From Clostridiales bacterium (lineage in GTDB: Bacteria; Bacillota; Clostridia; Oscillospirales; JAAYXM01), in the NCBI GenBank assembly GCA_012515925.1, contig JAAYXM010000168.1, forward strand, positions 1-26,763: 26,763 nucleotides of DNA, read 5' to 3'. Shown one piece after another: positions 6,571-13,744 of the stretch (positions are counted from its first letter, which is position 1; every line of letters begins with the position of its first letter). The notes beneath the pieces were generated by a model. That model was not told where the DNA came from and did no database searches. It was given only the letters and a program-made list of their open reading frames with translations. Both the position numbers and the translations under genes were made by a program.

Positions 6571-8880
6571 TTAAATAGCGTTGTCAATGCCGCGGGTTTT
6601 GTCGCAAAACTCTATGCAAAGCTCCTCCGCAATCTCCTGGCTCATGCCCTCGCCCGTAATCCTGATGGCCTGCCTTGTTTCGCTCGGGGAAAGGTGAACC
6701 CAGCCCCCGTCGGCGCAGATTTTAAGTCCGTTGTCCGCTTCACGGTGCATGTAGCGGCAGGACTCGGAAACCGCGCGCATTACCCTGCCCCTGTCATGGT
6801 TTATCATCACCTCGCACGACTTTGTGAAGAATTCGGGAAGCTTCGCGCGAAGCTCGCCCAACCTTGTTTTGTTTTTGTGCAGGAATTCGCATAAAAACAC
6901 GGCGGCGGCTATCCCGTCACACATTATTGCCTCGCGCGCGTATTTTTCCTCCGCGGCGGCGCCGTCCCTACCGAGCCTTAGTATCTTTCCGCCGAATTCA
7001 GCGGCTATATGCTCGAGCGCGTTCGGCGCTTCACCTGAAACGGCAAGCTGCCGCTCTCCCGACATGAAATACGCGAGCGCGATTAGCGCCGGCATCTGAC
7101 AGCGCTCCGGAACAAACCCGTTTTCGTCCGACACAATAAGCGCCGTACCGTCCTCGTACACAGTCAGCGTGATAACGCCACTTCTTTCGGGCACGATTCT
7201 GCACCCGGACATAACCAATACGCTCCGAAGCGTATCGCTCGCCGCGCTATCGCCCGAAACCGCGGCCGAAAACCCCCGTAAAGCTCCGTGCCTTAACAGC
7301 GACGCGGCATATGCCTCGCCAGCACCTGTTACAAGCTTCGGCTTTATTATCCCGTTTATATCGCAGCGTCTTGCTTCGCCCGAAAGCATACGGGTTTCAA
7401 TACCGCGGCGGGCTTCACCGGACAACGGCATGCCGAGCCTGTCGAAAAACCTGATATTAACGGTGTCCTTGTTTGATTCAATAAACACCGTAAGATTAAA
7501 CATATAGCTTTTTGCCACATAAACCGCCGCGGCGGCAAACCTCACGTCTATCTCGGTCACCTGCGCTCCCGCCGAGCACAGCCCTGAAACCAGCGCCGAC
7601 TTGAGCATATCGCAAACCGCGTCGCCCGTGCTCCCCACACCCACGCGCATGCCGCAGCCGGCGGCGGCAAGGCCGACACCGGCACACAGCTCCGGGGTTA
7701 TATCGATATTCGCCATACCCGAAATCGCGCCGGCCTCGATAAAGGCGTCGGGCTTGCCCGCGTATGTTATTAAATTGCTTTTTACGATATCGCCGCCGGG
7801 GATTTCAATACCGTTCCAGATTCTTTTGTTATTGTCTATAAAGCTTCCGTCACCGCACCTGACCCGCTCTCCCAGTACGCTCCCCGACCTTAATGAAACC
7901 CTGTCGCCTAAAACACAGCCGGCTCCCACAACCGCCCCTTCAACGCTGCATTCTTTGCCGGTACGCGCGCCGAAAACAAAGCAGTCCTTCATCTCGGCGC
8001 CCGATCCGATTTCGCTGTCAGCGCCGATTATCGCGTTCGGGCCGAGCCTCGCTCCCGGTCCGACCCGAACGCCGCGTCCGATATATACCGGCGGTATAAC
8101 GACCGTGTCCGCGGGGAGAGTTGACGCGCAGTACACATGCTTATCGGAGCGCGGGGCGGGGATTTCGATAGCCAGCTTGCCCGTGAGCGCGTCTTTTATG
8201 CAGCGAAAGAGCCTTTTTATATCGCCTATGTCGTGCCAGCACGCGTTTGTATAAAAGCCGTAAACCGCGGCCCGATTCTTAATAAGGCCCGGAAATATGT
8301 CCGCCGCGAAATCCCGCGGCTTTCCGGCGGGAAATTTTTTCAGCGCGTCCGGTTTGATTAAGTAAACCCCCGCGTTTATAATATCCGAAAATACCTGTCC
8401 CCATGAGGGCTTCTCGCAGATTTTCAATACGCGCGAATTCTCGTCCGTCATAACTATTCCGTATTCCACGGGCGTATCGCTTCGGGTCAAAAGCATCGTG
8501 ACATCGGCGTTTTTTGATTTATGAAACTCAATCATTCGGTTAAGCTCGAAGCCGCATAAAACATCTCCGCTTACGACCAGAAAATCCTCGCGGACAAGCG
8601 GCAGGCAGTTTATAACCCCGCCCGCGCTGCCGAGCGGCTCGTGCTCGGTCACGTATTCTATATTTACGCCGAAATCGCGGCCGTCACCGAAGTATTTCCG
8701 GATTGATTTATCGTTAAAATCCAGTGTCACCGCGATATTCACTATGTTATTTTTCCGCAGGAAGGAAATTATATGCTCCATGACGGGCTTGTCAAAAAGC
8801 TTAATCATCGCGGCCTGCGTATCGGCGGTCAGCGGCATAAGCCGCGGGTGCTTCCCGCCCGCGAGTATCACAGCGTTCAT
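6571..8880 (-). CDS. Nucleotidyltransferase / hexapeptide-repeat / phosphohexomutase-like fusion with degenerate motifs
   Basis: A 769-residue protein laid out like the mannose-1-phosphate guanylyltransferase/phosphomannomutase fusions of Clostridia and cyanobacteria: sugar-nucleotide transferase domain (about 1-235), left-handed beta-helix hexapeptide repeats (about 255-350) and a phosphohexomutase-like region (about 385-769). The N-terminal loop reads LAGGKHPRLMPLT instead of GGxGTRLxPLT, and the usual PKP block is AAMIK; SGDV near 104-107 and NAGVYL near 169 remain. In the mutase part, the phosphoserine loop (TASHNP in active enzymes) appears as FIESNKD near 466-472, and the metal loop (DxDxDR) is TVYEDGT near 573-579. 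I infer a binding or regulatory role, or a very altered activity. It lies upstream of rnjA with no obvious terminator between them. Confidence 0.8.
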   Translation of the reverse strand: MNAVILAGGKHPRLMPLTADTQAAMIKLFDKPVMEHIISFLRKNNIVNIAVTLDFNDKSIRKYFGDGRDFGVNIEYVTEHEPLGSAGGVINCLPLVREDFLVVSGDVLCGFELNRMIEFHKSKNADVTMLLTRSDTPVEYGIVMTDENSRVLKICEKPSWGQVFSDIINAGVYLIKPDALKKFPAGKPRDFAADIFPGLIKNRAAVYGFYTNACWHDIGDIKRLFRCIKDALTGKLAIEIPAPRSDKHVYCASTLPADTVVIPPVYIGRGVRVGPGARLGPNAIIGADSEIGSGAEMKDCFVFGARTGKECSVEGAVVGAGCVLGDRVSLRSGSVLGERVRCGDGSFIDNNKRIWNGIEIPGGDIVKSNLITYAGKPDAFIEAGAISGMANIDITPELCAGVGLAAAGCGMRVGVGSTGDAVCDMLKSALVSGLCSAGAQVTEIDVRFAAAAVYVAKSYMFNLTVFIESNKDTVNIRFFDRLGMPLSGEARRGIETRMLSGEARRCDINGIIKPKLVTGAGEAYAASLLRHGALRGFSAAVSGDSAASDTLRSVLVMSGCRIVPERSGVITLTVYEDGTALIVSDENGFVPERCQMPALIALAYFMSGERQLAVSGEAPNALEHIAAEFGGKILRLGRDGAAAEEKYAREAIMCDGIAAAVFLCEFLHKNKTRLGELRAKLPEFFTKSCEVMINHDRGRVMRAVSESCRYMHREADNGLKICADGGWVHLSPSETRQAIRITGEGMSQEIAEELCIEFCDKTRGIDNAI

Positions 8881-8966
8881 GCGTTTCTACTTCCCAACCG
8901 TATTTTTCGAATATAGTATTTCCATAAAAACACATATTAATACCCATCTGCCCGCACGTGTTGTTT

Positions 8967-9000
8967 CCGGGGACAAGCAGTTAACGGCGGCATTCCCCGG
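8967..9000. other. Perfect 7-bp inverted repeat in the divergent intergenic region
   Basis: CCGGGGA (8967-8973) and TCCCCGG (8994-9000) are perfect complements separated by 20 nt. The element lies between the divergently transcribed sugar-nucleotide fusion gene (start 8880) and the T-box promoter (from 9042). It has no U-tract on either side, so it is not an evident terminator. It could be an operator or part of the leader of the minus-strand gene. Nothing else with clear meaning is visible in 8881-9041. Confidence 0.4.
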
Positions 9001-9041
9001 CGGGCAATCTTCAAAAACTCTCCTCGCCCTGAAAAAAACAA

Positions 9042-9070
9042 TTGACAACGCGCCTGATAATCTGTATAAT
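9042..9070 (+). promoter_or_regulatory. Consensus sigma-A promoter of the T-box transcript
   Basis: TTGACA (9042-9047) and TATAAT (9065-9070) both match consensus and are spaced by 17 bp. Transcription should start near 9077, giving a leader of about 320 nt before the ligase gene. The strength of this promoter fits a unit controlled mainly by downstream termination. Confidence 0.9.
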
Positions 9071-9076
9071 TTTTTA

Positions 9077-9379
9077 TAATTTATACTTAAAAAAACAACC
9101 TTGAATAATACCGTAAAGGCAAAAATAAAAGCAGGTCGAACCACCGTTCTGCAGAGAGCCGCGATATCGGTGAAACGCGGCGTGCGGCTTTGGCCTTACT
9201 CCTTTATGCAGCCTCGCATCCGAACACGTGACCGGGCGAAAAGTAAGATGCGGCGTACGGGCGGCGTTAACGCCCTGAGTTTCATACTCGCTGAGCGCAT
9301 ACCGGGCGACCGTATGCGAAAACAAGGGTGGTACCGCGGATTCGCCCCTTGAAGTTCATTGACTTCGAGGGGCTTTTTT
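9077..9379 (+). promoter_or_regulatory. T-box riboswitch leader with intrinsic terminator
   Basis: The conserved T-box AAGGGTGGTACCGCGG is at 9324-9339. Other parts are recognisable: Stem I base GTAAAGGC (9113-9120) with GCCTTAC (9193-9199); the AGAGAG bulge (9153-9158); distal stem GCCGCG/CGCGGC (9158-9163, 9176-9181) around GGTG; a Stem II-like helix (9215-9220 with 9247-9252); and Stem III CGCATAC/GTATGCG (9296-9302, 9312-9318). The terminator is GCCCCTTGAAGT (9344-9355) with ACTTCGAGGGGC (9362-9373) and six T. Uncharged tRNA should favour antitermination. The specifier must lie near 9187-9193, but I could not fix the codon; UUU or UUG, each followed by a purine, are candidates. Confidence 0.95.
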
Positions 9380-9398
9380 AGTAAACGGAGGATAATAC

Positions 9399-11078
9399 AT
9401 GAAGGATTTTATAGAAAAAACACTCGGCGGACTGCTTGACGAACTGGCTGTCAGTCATAAAAACCATGAAGCGGTTGTGTATACGGACCGACCGGTACGC
9501 TATACATACGCCGAATTCAACGAGGTTTGCCGCACCGCCGCGAAGGGCTTTCTGCGTATGGGCATAGGAAAAGGCGACCATGTAGCGGTCTGGGCTACGA
9601 ATTACCCGGAATGGCTTATCTCGCTGTTCGCAGCCGCGAAAATCGGCGCCGTGCTTGTCACGGTCAACACCAATTACAGAATATTCGAGCTTGAGTATCT
9701 GCTGCGCCAGTCCGACAGTAAGGCGCTGGTATTCATTGACGGGACGAAGAATACGGATTACAGGGAGATTATATCCGAGCTCTTGCCCGAGCTTAACGGG
9801 AAAGCCCCGGGCGAGATTGACTCGGCAAGGCTTCCGTATTTAAAGCGCATAATCCATGTCCCGAACCCGAACGACCCCGGGCCCGCGCCCGACGGCTGTC
9901 ATACGTGGGATGACCTGCTTAAGCTCGGCGGGAGCGTTTCCGATTCCGAGCTTGACGAGTACGCGAAAAACTTAGACACTCATGATGTCGTCAATATTCA
10001 GTACACCTCCGGAACAACGGGATTTCCCAAGGGGGTTATGCTTACACACTATAATATACTCAACAACGGCTTTTTTATCGGTGAAAACATGCTTCTGACG
10101 GAAAAGGACAGGCTGTGCATACCCGTGCCGTTCTTTCACTGCTTCGGGCTCGTGCTCGCGATTATGGCTTGCGTTACGCACGCGACAACAATGGTTCCGG
10201 TTGATGTGTTCAGCCCCGTTGCCGTAATGAACGCGATTCAAAAGGAGCGTTGTACGGGTGTCCACGGCGTCCCCACCATGTTCATATTTATTTTAGAGCA
10301 CCCCGATTTCAACAAATACGATTTTTCGAGTCTCAGGACCGGCATCATGGCGGGCTCGCCCTGTCCCGTAAACGTGATGAGGCAGGTTATCGATAAAATG
10401 AATATGAGCCAGATAACGATATGCTACGGGCTTACGGAGAATTCGCCCGTCGCGACCATGACGCACCCGGACGACAGCCTTGAAGCCCGGGTTTCCACGG
10501 TCGGAAAGCCCCTGCCCGCCATCGAGTGCAAGGTGGTAAACCCCGAAACCGGCGAGGATGTCGGCCCCAATGTCCCGGGCGAGTTCTGCTGCCGCGGGTA
10601 CAGTATTATGCGCGGCTACTATAAAATGGAGGAAGCCACAAAGAACATTATCGACAAGGACGGCTGGCTGCATTCCGGGGATATCGCCATGCGCGACGAA
10701 AACGGCTATTACAAAATAACCGGCAGGATAAAGGATATGATTATCCGCGGCGGCGAAAATATCTACCCGCGCGAAATAGAAGAGCTGATTTACACGCATG
10801 AAGCCGTGCAGGACGTTCAGGTTATCGGCGTACCCTCGGTTAAGTTCGGCGAGGAGGTTATGGCCTGTATTATTCTCAAGGCGGGCTATACCGTAACCGA
10901 GGAGGAAATGCGTGAGTTTATCGCGAAAAACATATCAAGGCATAAGGTCCCGAGCTATATCAAATTCGTGGATTCGTTCCCGCTGACGGCGTCCGGCAAG
11001 GTGCAGAAATACAAAATGCGCGAGCAGGCCATCGAGGAGTTAAACCTTAAGGACGCGGCAAATATCGAAACCGCATAA
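9399..11078 (+). CDS. AMP-forming acyl-CoA synthetase (ANL superfamily)
   Basis: 559-residue adenylate-forming ligase that would activate a carboxylic acid as an acyl-AMP and transfer it to CoA. The P-loop-like motif YTSGTTGFPKG is at 202-212, followed by the YGLTENSP motif, the SGDIAMRDENGYY block, the hinge GRIKDMIIRGGENIYP, and the C-terminal catalytic lysine in TASGKVQKYK. No carrier-protein domain or signal peptide is present, so it is a free-standing cytoplasmic enzyme. The N-terminal domain resembles medium- or long-chain fatty acyl-CoA ligases, but the substrate cannot be read from sequence by eye. The ATG has a strong GGAGG box. It is the only gene behind the T-box, so supply of one charged tRNA should control it, which hints at an amino-acid-derived acid as substrate. 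Confidence 0.9.
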   Translation: MKDFIEKTLGGLLDELAVSHKNHEAVVYTDRPVRYTYAEFNEVCRTAAKGFLRMGIGKGDHVAVWATNYPEWLISLFAAAKIGAVLVTVNTNYRIFELEYLLRQSDSKALVFIDGTKNTDYREIISELLPELNGKAPGEIDSARLPYLKRIIHVPNPNDPGPAPDGCHTWDDLLKLGGSVSDSELDEYAKNLDTHDVVNIQYTSGTTGFPKGVMLTHYNILNNGFFIGENMLLTEKDRLCIPVPFFHCFGLVLAIMACVTHATTMVPVDVFSPVAVMNAIQKERCTGVHGVPTMFIFILEHPDFNKYDFSSLRTGIMAGSPCPVNVMRQVIDKMNMSQITICYGLTENSPVATMTHPDDSLEARVSTVGKPLPAIECKVVNPETGEDVGPNVPGEFCCRGYSIMRGYYKMEEATKNIIDKDGWLHSGDIAMRDENGYYKITGRIKDMIIRGGENIYPREIEELIYTHEAVQDVQVIGVPSVKFGEEVMACIILKAGYTVTEEEMREFIAKNISRHKVPSYIKFVDSFPLTASGKVQKYKMREQAIEELNLKDAANIETA

Positions 11079-11102
11079 ATGCCCGCGCCATGCCGCGCTC
11101 AT

Positions 11103-11131
11103 TTGCGTTTTTTGTCTGTATCTGTCATAAT
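11103..11131 (+). promoter_or_regulatory. Weak candidate promoter for the DegT-family gene
   Basis: TTGCGT (11103-11108) and CATAAT (11126-11131) are spaced by 17 bp in the 178-bp gap after the ligase gene. The -35 matches only three positions. The alternative is read-through from the T-box transcript. Confidence 0.3.
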
Positions 11132-11200
11132 AATTAATAGAATTCATCAAAAACCTAACAGTATACGCACAGACGCGTATATAAAAAAGTGTTAGACTTT

Positions 11201-11224
11201 AAGGCGGGGAGAAATCCCCGCCTT
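11201..11224 (+). terminator. Nine-bp GC-rich hairpin just ahead of the DegT-family gene
   Basis: AAGGCGGGG (11201-11209) pairs perfectly with CCCCGCCTT (11216-11224) around a 6-nt loop and is followed by GTTTC. It may terminate the upstream ligase transcript, though the T-run is poor. Only about 20 nt separate it from the ribosome binding site of the next gene, so it could instead protect or control the 5' end of that mRNA. Confidence 0.5.
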
Positions 11225-11256
11225 GTTTCAATACTATCTCTGACGGAGGAATGGAT

Positions 11257-12588
11257 ATGGCTAATCTTTCTTTGCTCGGCGGTCCGAAAACAGTTACGTT
11301 AGACTATAAAGAAACCGCGGCTCTTCCGCTTGTTTCGAAAGACGCGATTAACGCGGTGGTTTCCCTTTGCGAAAAAGGCGAAATCTCTTCGTCTCCGGTC
11401 GTCGGCGAATTTGAACGGAAATTCTGCAAATACACGGGCGCGAAATACGGCATAGCGATGATTAACGGGACCTCGTGCCTGCATTCGGCCTTGTTCGCGG
11501 TCGGCGTCGGCCCGGGTGATGAGGTAATCGTGCCCTCGTTCACTTACTGGGCGAGCGCGTCTCCGATTGTCGCGACAAACGGTATCCCGGTATTCTGTGA
11601 TGTTGATAAGGAAACGCATATCATGGACCCGAAGGATGTCGAACGCAGGATAACCCCGAAAACAAAGGCGATTATGGTTGTTCACTGCTGGGGAACCCCG
11701 GCGGATATGGACCCGATTATGGAAATCGCGAAGAAGTATAATCTGAAGGTTATCGAAGACGCTTCGCACGCCCACGGCGCCTCCTATAAGGGCAAAAAAG
11801 TCGGCACCATCGGCGATATCGGCTGTTTCAGCCTCCAGGGCTCAAAAACCCTTGTCGCGGGCGAGGGCGGCATACTGATTACGAACAACCGCGATTATTA
11901 TGAGCGCGCGACGGCGCTCGGCCTGTACGAGCGGCTGGGCAATCTGCCTGAGGATTCTTCATACAGACAGTACAGCATGACGGGCATGGGTCATAAATAC
12001 CGCGCGCACCCGCTCGGAATAGCTATAGCCAATGCCGAGCTCGACGTGCTTGACGCTAAAAACGCGATCAGGACCGAAAACGCGCTATACCTCGAAAACG
12101 CGATATCCGACATTGAATGTATCATACCTCAAAAGATTTGCGAGGGTGGAAAGAGAATATACGCTTATCATTACGTGCGCTATGACAAGGAAAAGCTCGG
12201 CGGCATAAAGCTTCAGACCTTCCTCAAGGCGATAAACGCCGAAGGCGTTGCCTGCGGCCCCTGCGGTTACGGGCGGCTGCACAACCAGCGGCTGTTCACG
12301 GACGGCGACGTATTCGGCAAGGGCTGTCCCATAGCTTGCCCCTACGCGGACAAGGACAGGAGCAGCGCGGGCGTTATGCTGCCGGTTACCGAGGCTCTCG
12401 CAGAAACCGCGTTCATGCTGGCCCCGCGTTTTGAGAAGCCCTGTAAGGAGCTGCTTGACCAGTACGCCGCGGCATATCACAAGGTCGCTTCCAATATCGA
12501 TGAGCTTAAAGTATTTGAAAATGAGCACGCCGATGAGCTTAAAAGCGTCAAGGCCGAAAGCGGCAGAAGCATAAATCTGCTGAAATAG
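11257..12588 (+). CDS. DegT/DnrJ/EryC1/StrS family PLP-dependent aminotransferase
   Basis: 443-residue enzyme of the sugar aminotransferase family. The family landmarks are present: NGTSCLHSAL near 70-79 (phosphate-binding region), PSFTYWASASP near 93-103, the PLP-nitrogen aspartate in VIEDASHAHGA (Asp 168), and the Schiff-base lysine in SLQGSKTLVAGEGG (Lys 197). Members usually transfer an amino group to keto-sugar nucleotides or act as dehydratases. I chose ATG 11257 rather than 11251 because the GGAGG box at about 11245-11249 is too close to the first ATG. No sugar nucleotide genes adjoin it, so its substrate is open. A hairpin precedes it and a 17-bp terminator follows. Confidence 0.9.
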   Translation: MANLSLLGGPKTVTLDYKETAALPLVSKDAINAVVSLCEKGEISSSPVVGEFERKFCKYTGAKYGIAMINGTSCLHSALFAVGVGPGDEVIVPSFTYWASASPIVATNGIPVFCDVDKETHIMDPKDVERRITPKTKAIMVVHCWGTPADMDPIMEIAKKYNLKVIEDASHAHGASYKGKKVGTIGDIGCFSLQGSKTLVAGEGGILITNNRDYYERATALGLYERLGNLPEDSSYRQYSMTGMGHKYRAHPLGIAIANAELDVLDAKNAIRTENALYLENAISDIECIIPQKICEGGKRIYAYHYVRYDKEKLGGIKLQTFLKAINAEGVACGPCGYGRLHNQRLFTDGDVFGKGCPIACPYADKDRSSAGVMLPVTEALAETAFMLAPRFEKPCKELLDQYAAAYHKVASNIDELKVFENEHADELKSVKAESGRSINLLK

Positions 12589-12593
12589 TCACC

Positions 12594-12614
12594 AGACACT
12601 AGACACTAGACACT
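12594..12614. repeat. Three tandem copies of a 7-bp unit (AGACACT)
   Basis: Three perfect copies of AGACACT follow the aminotransferase stop codon directly and run into CACTAGTG, a palindrome. The element is in the 3' untranslated region upstream of the terminator. It resembles a slippage-generated microsatellite. Confidence 0.8.
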
Positions 12615-12654
12615 AGTGGACGGGAGAAACGGTTATTAGTAAAAGACTAGAAAT

Positions 12655-12693
12655 AAAAATAATGCGGCAGGTCTTCCCTGCCGCATTATTTTT
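12655..12693 (+). terminator. Strong intrinsic terminator after the DegT-family gene
   Basis: AAAAATAATGCGGCAGG (12655-12671) pairs perfectly over 17 bp with 12677-12693 around the loop TCTTC. The 3' arm ends in a T-run and the 5' arm begins with an A-run, so it can work in both directions. It separates the aminotransferase from pfkA. Confidence 0.9.
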
Positions 12694-12736
12694 ATGATAT
12701 AATTACTATAATCTATTTTTTATAAGGTGGATATGA

Positions 12737-13708
12737 ATGAAAGAGATAAAGCGAATCGGTGTACTTACGAGCGGCGGCGACGCGCCGGGCATGAACGCGG
12801 CGATCCGCGCCGTGGCGAGAACCGCCTCATATTATAATATTGACTGTCTCGGTGTCCGCAGGGGCTACAACGGTCTTATCAACGGTGACGTCACGGAGCT
12901 TGACGCCCGCTCCGTCAACGGTATAATATCCTCGGGCGGTACGATTCTTTACACCGCGAGATGTCCCGAGTTTCTCACGGAAGAGGGCATGAAAAAGGCC
13001 GTCTGCACCTGCAGGTATTTAGGCATAGACGGTATTATCGCAATCGGCGGGGACGGTACGTTCAGGGGCGCCAAGGACCTTGCGGAGCAAGGAATACCCA
13101 CTATCGGCGTTCCCGCGACAATAGATAACGACATAGCATCAACGCATTACAGCATCGGCTTTGACACGGCGTGCAACACCGCGCTCGACGCTATTGACAA
13201 GCTGCGCGACACAATGCAGTCGCACCAGCGCTGTTCGGTCGTGGAGGTTATGGGCAGGCACGCGGGTCATCTCGCGCTGTATGTGGGAATCGCCTGCGGC
13301 GCCCAGGCCATACTTGTACCCGAAAAAACGCTCGATTTTGATAAGGACGTTATAGAAAAAATCAGAGACGGCATTATTAACAAGCGTTCGCATTACATAA
13401 TCATCGTGGCCGAGGGCGTCGGAAACGCAATCGAGGTTGCGGAGCGCGTAGCCTCGCAAACGGGTATCGATACGAGAATAACGATACTCGGGCATATCCA
13501 GCGCGGCGGCACCCCCACCGCCCGTGACCGCGTAATGGCGAGCCGCATGGGCGAATTCGCGGTGCGCACTCTGCTTGAAGGCAAGACCAATCGCGTTGTG
13601 TGCTCGGTTAACAGCGAGCTTATCGACATTGATATTGCCGAAGCTCTTGCTATGAAGAAGAACCTTCACGAAAAGATGTACGAAACATCTAAAATCATGG
13701 CGGTATAG
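12737..13708 (+). CDS. pfkA: 6-phosphofructokinase
   Basis: Glycolytic kinase converting fructose 6-phosphate to the 1,6-bisphosphate, 323 residues as in the bacterial PfkA family. The nucleotide site shows TSGGDAPGMN (11-20) and GGDGT (104-108); glycine rather than aspartate in GGDG points to ATP rather than pyrophosphate as donor. The catalytic loop is PATIDND (126-132), where ATP enzymes usually have PGTIDND and PPi enzymes PKTIDND. SHQRCSVVEVMGRHAGHLA and the C-terminal ILGHIQRGGTPTARDR match the substrate and effector regions. The ATG has AAGGTGG upstream, and a convergent terminator follows, so it is probably monocistronic. Confidence 0.95.
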   Translation: MKEIKRIGVLTSGGDAPGMNAAIRAVARTASYYNIDCLGVRRGYNGLINGDVTELDARSVNGIISSGGTILYTARCPEFLTEEGMKKAVCTCRYLGIDGIIAIGGDGTFRGAKDLAEQGIPTIGVPATIDNDIASTHYSIGFDTACNTALDAIDKLRDTMQSHQRCSVVEVMGRHAGHLALYVGIACGAQAILVPEKTLDFDKDVIEKIRDGIINKRSHYIIIVAEGVGNAIEVAERVASQTGIDTRITILGHIQRGGTPTARDRVMASRMGEFAVRTLLEGKTNRVVCSVNSELIDIDIAEALAMKKNLHEKMYETSKIMAV

Positions 13709-13709
13709 T

Positions 13710-13744
13710 AAAACCGCCGGAATGCTCCGCATCCCGGCGGTTTT
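13710..13744. terminator. Bidirectional terminator between pfkA and the LTA-synthase-like gene
   Basis: AAAACCGCCGG (13710-13720) pairs with CCGGCGGTTTT (13734-13744), with a further ATGC/GCAT pairing in the loop. T-runs flank both sides. The last base overlaps the stop codon of the convergent gene. Confidence 0.85.

Noticed and set aside
7601..8254. Plus-strand 217-codon open frame opposite the sugar-nucleotide fusion gene
   Set aside because: Proline- and serine-rich composition without domains, fully inside a well-supported gene on the other strand; a shadow frame.
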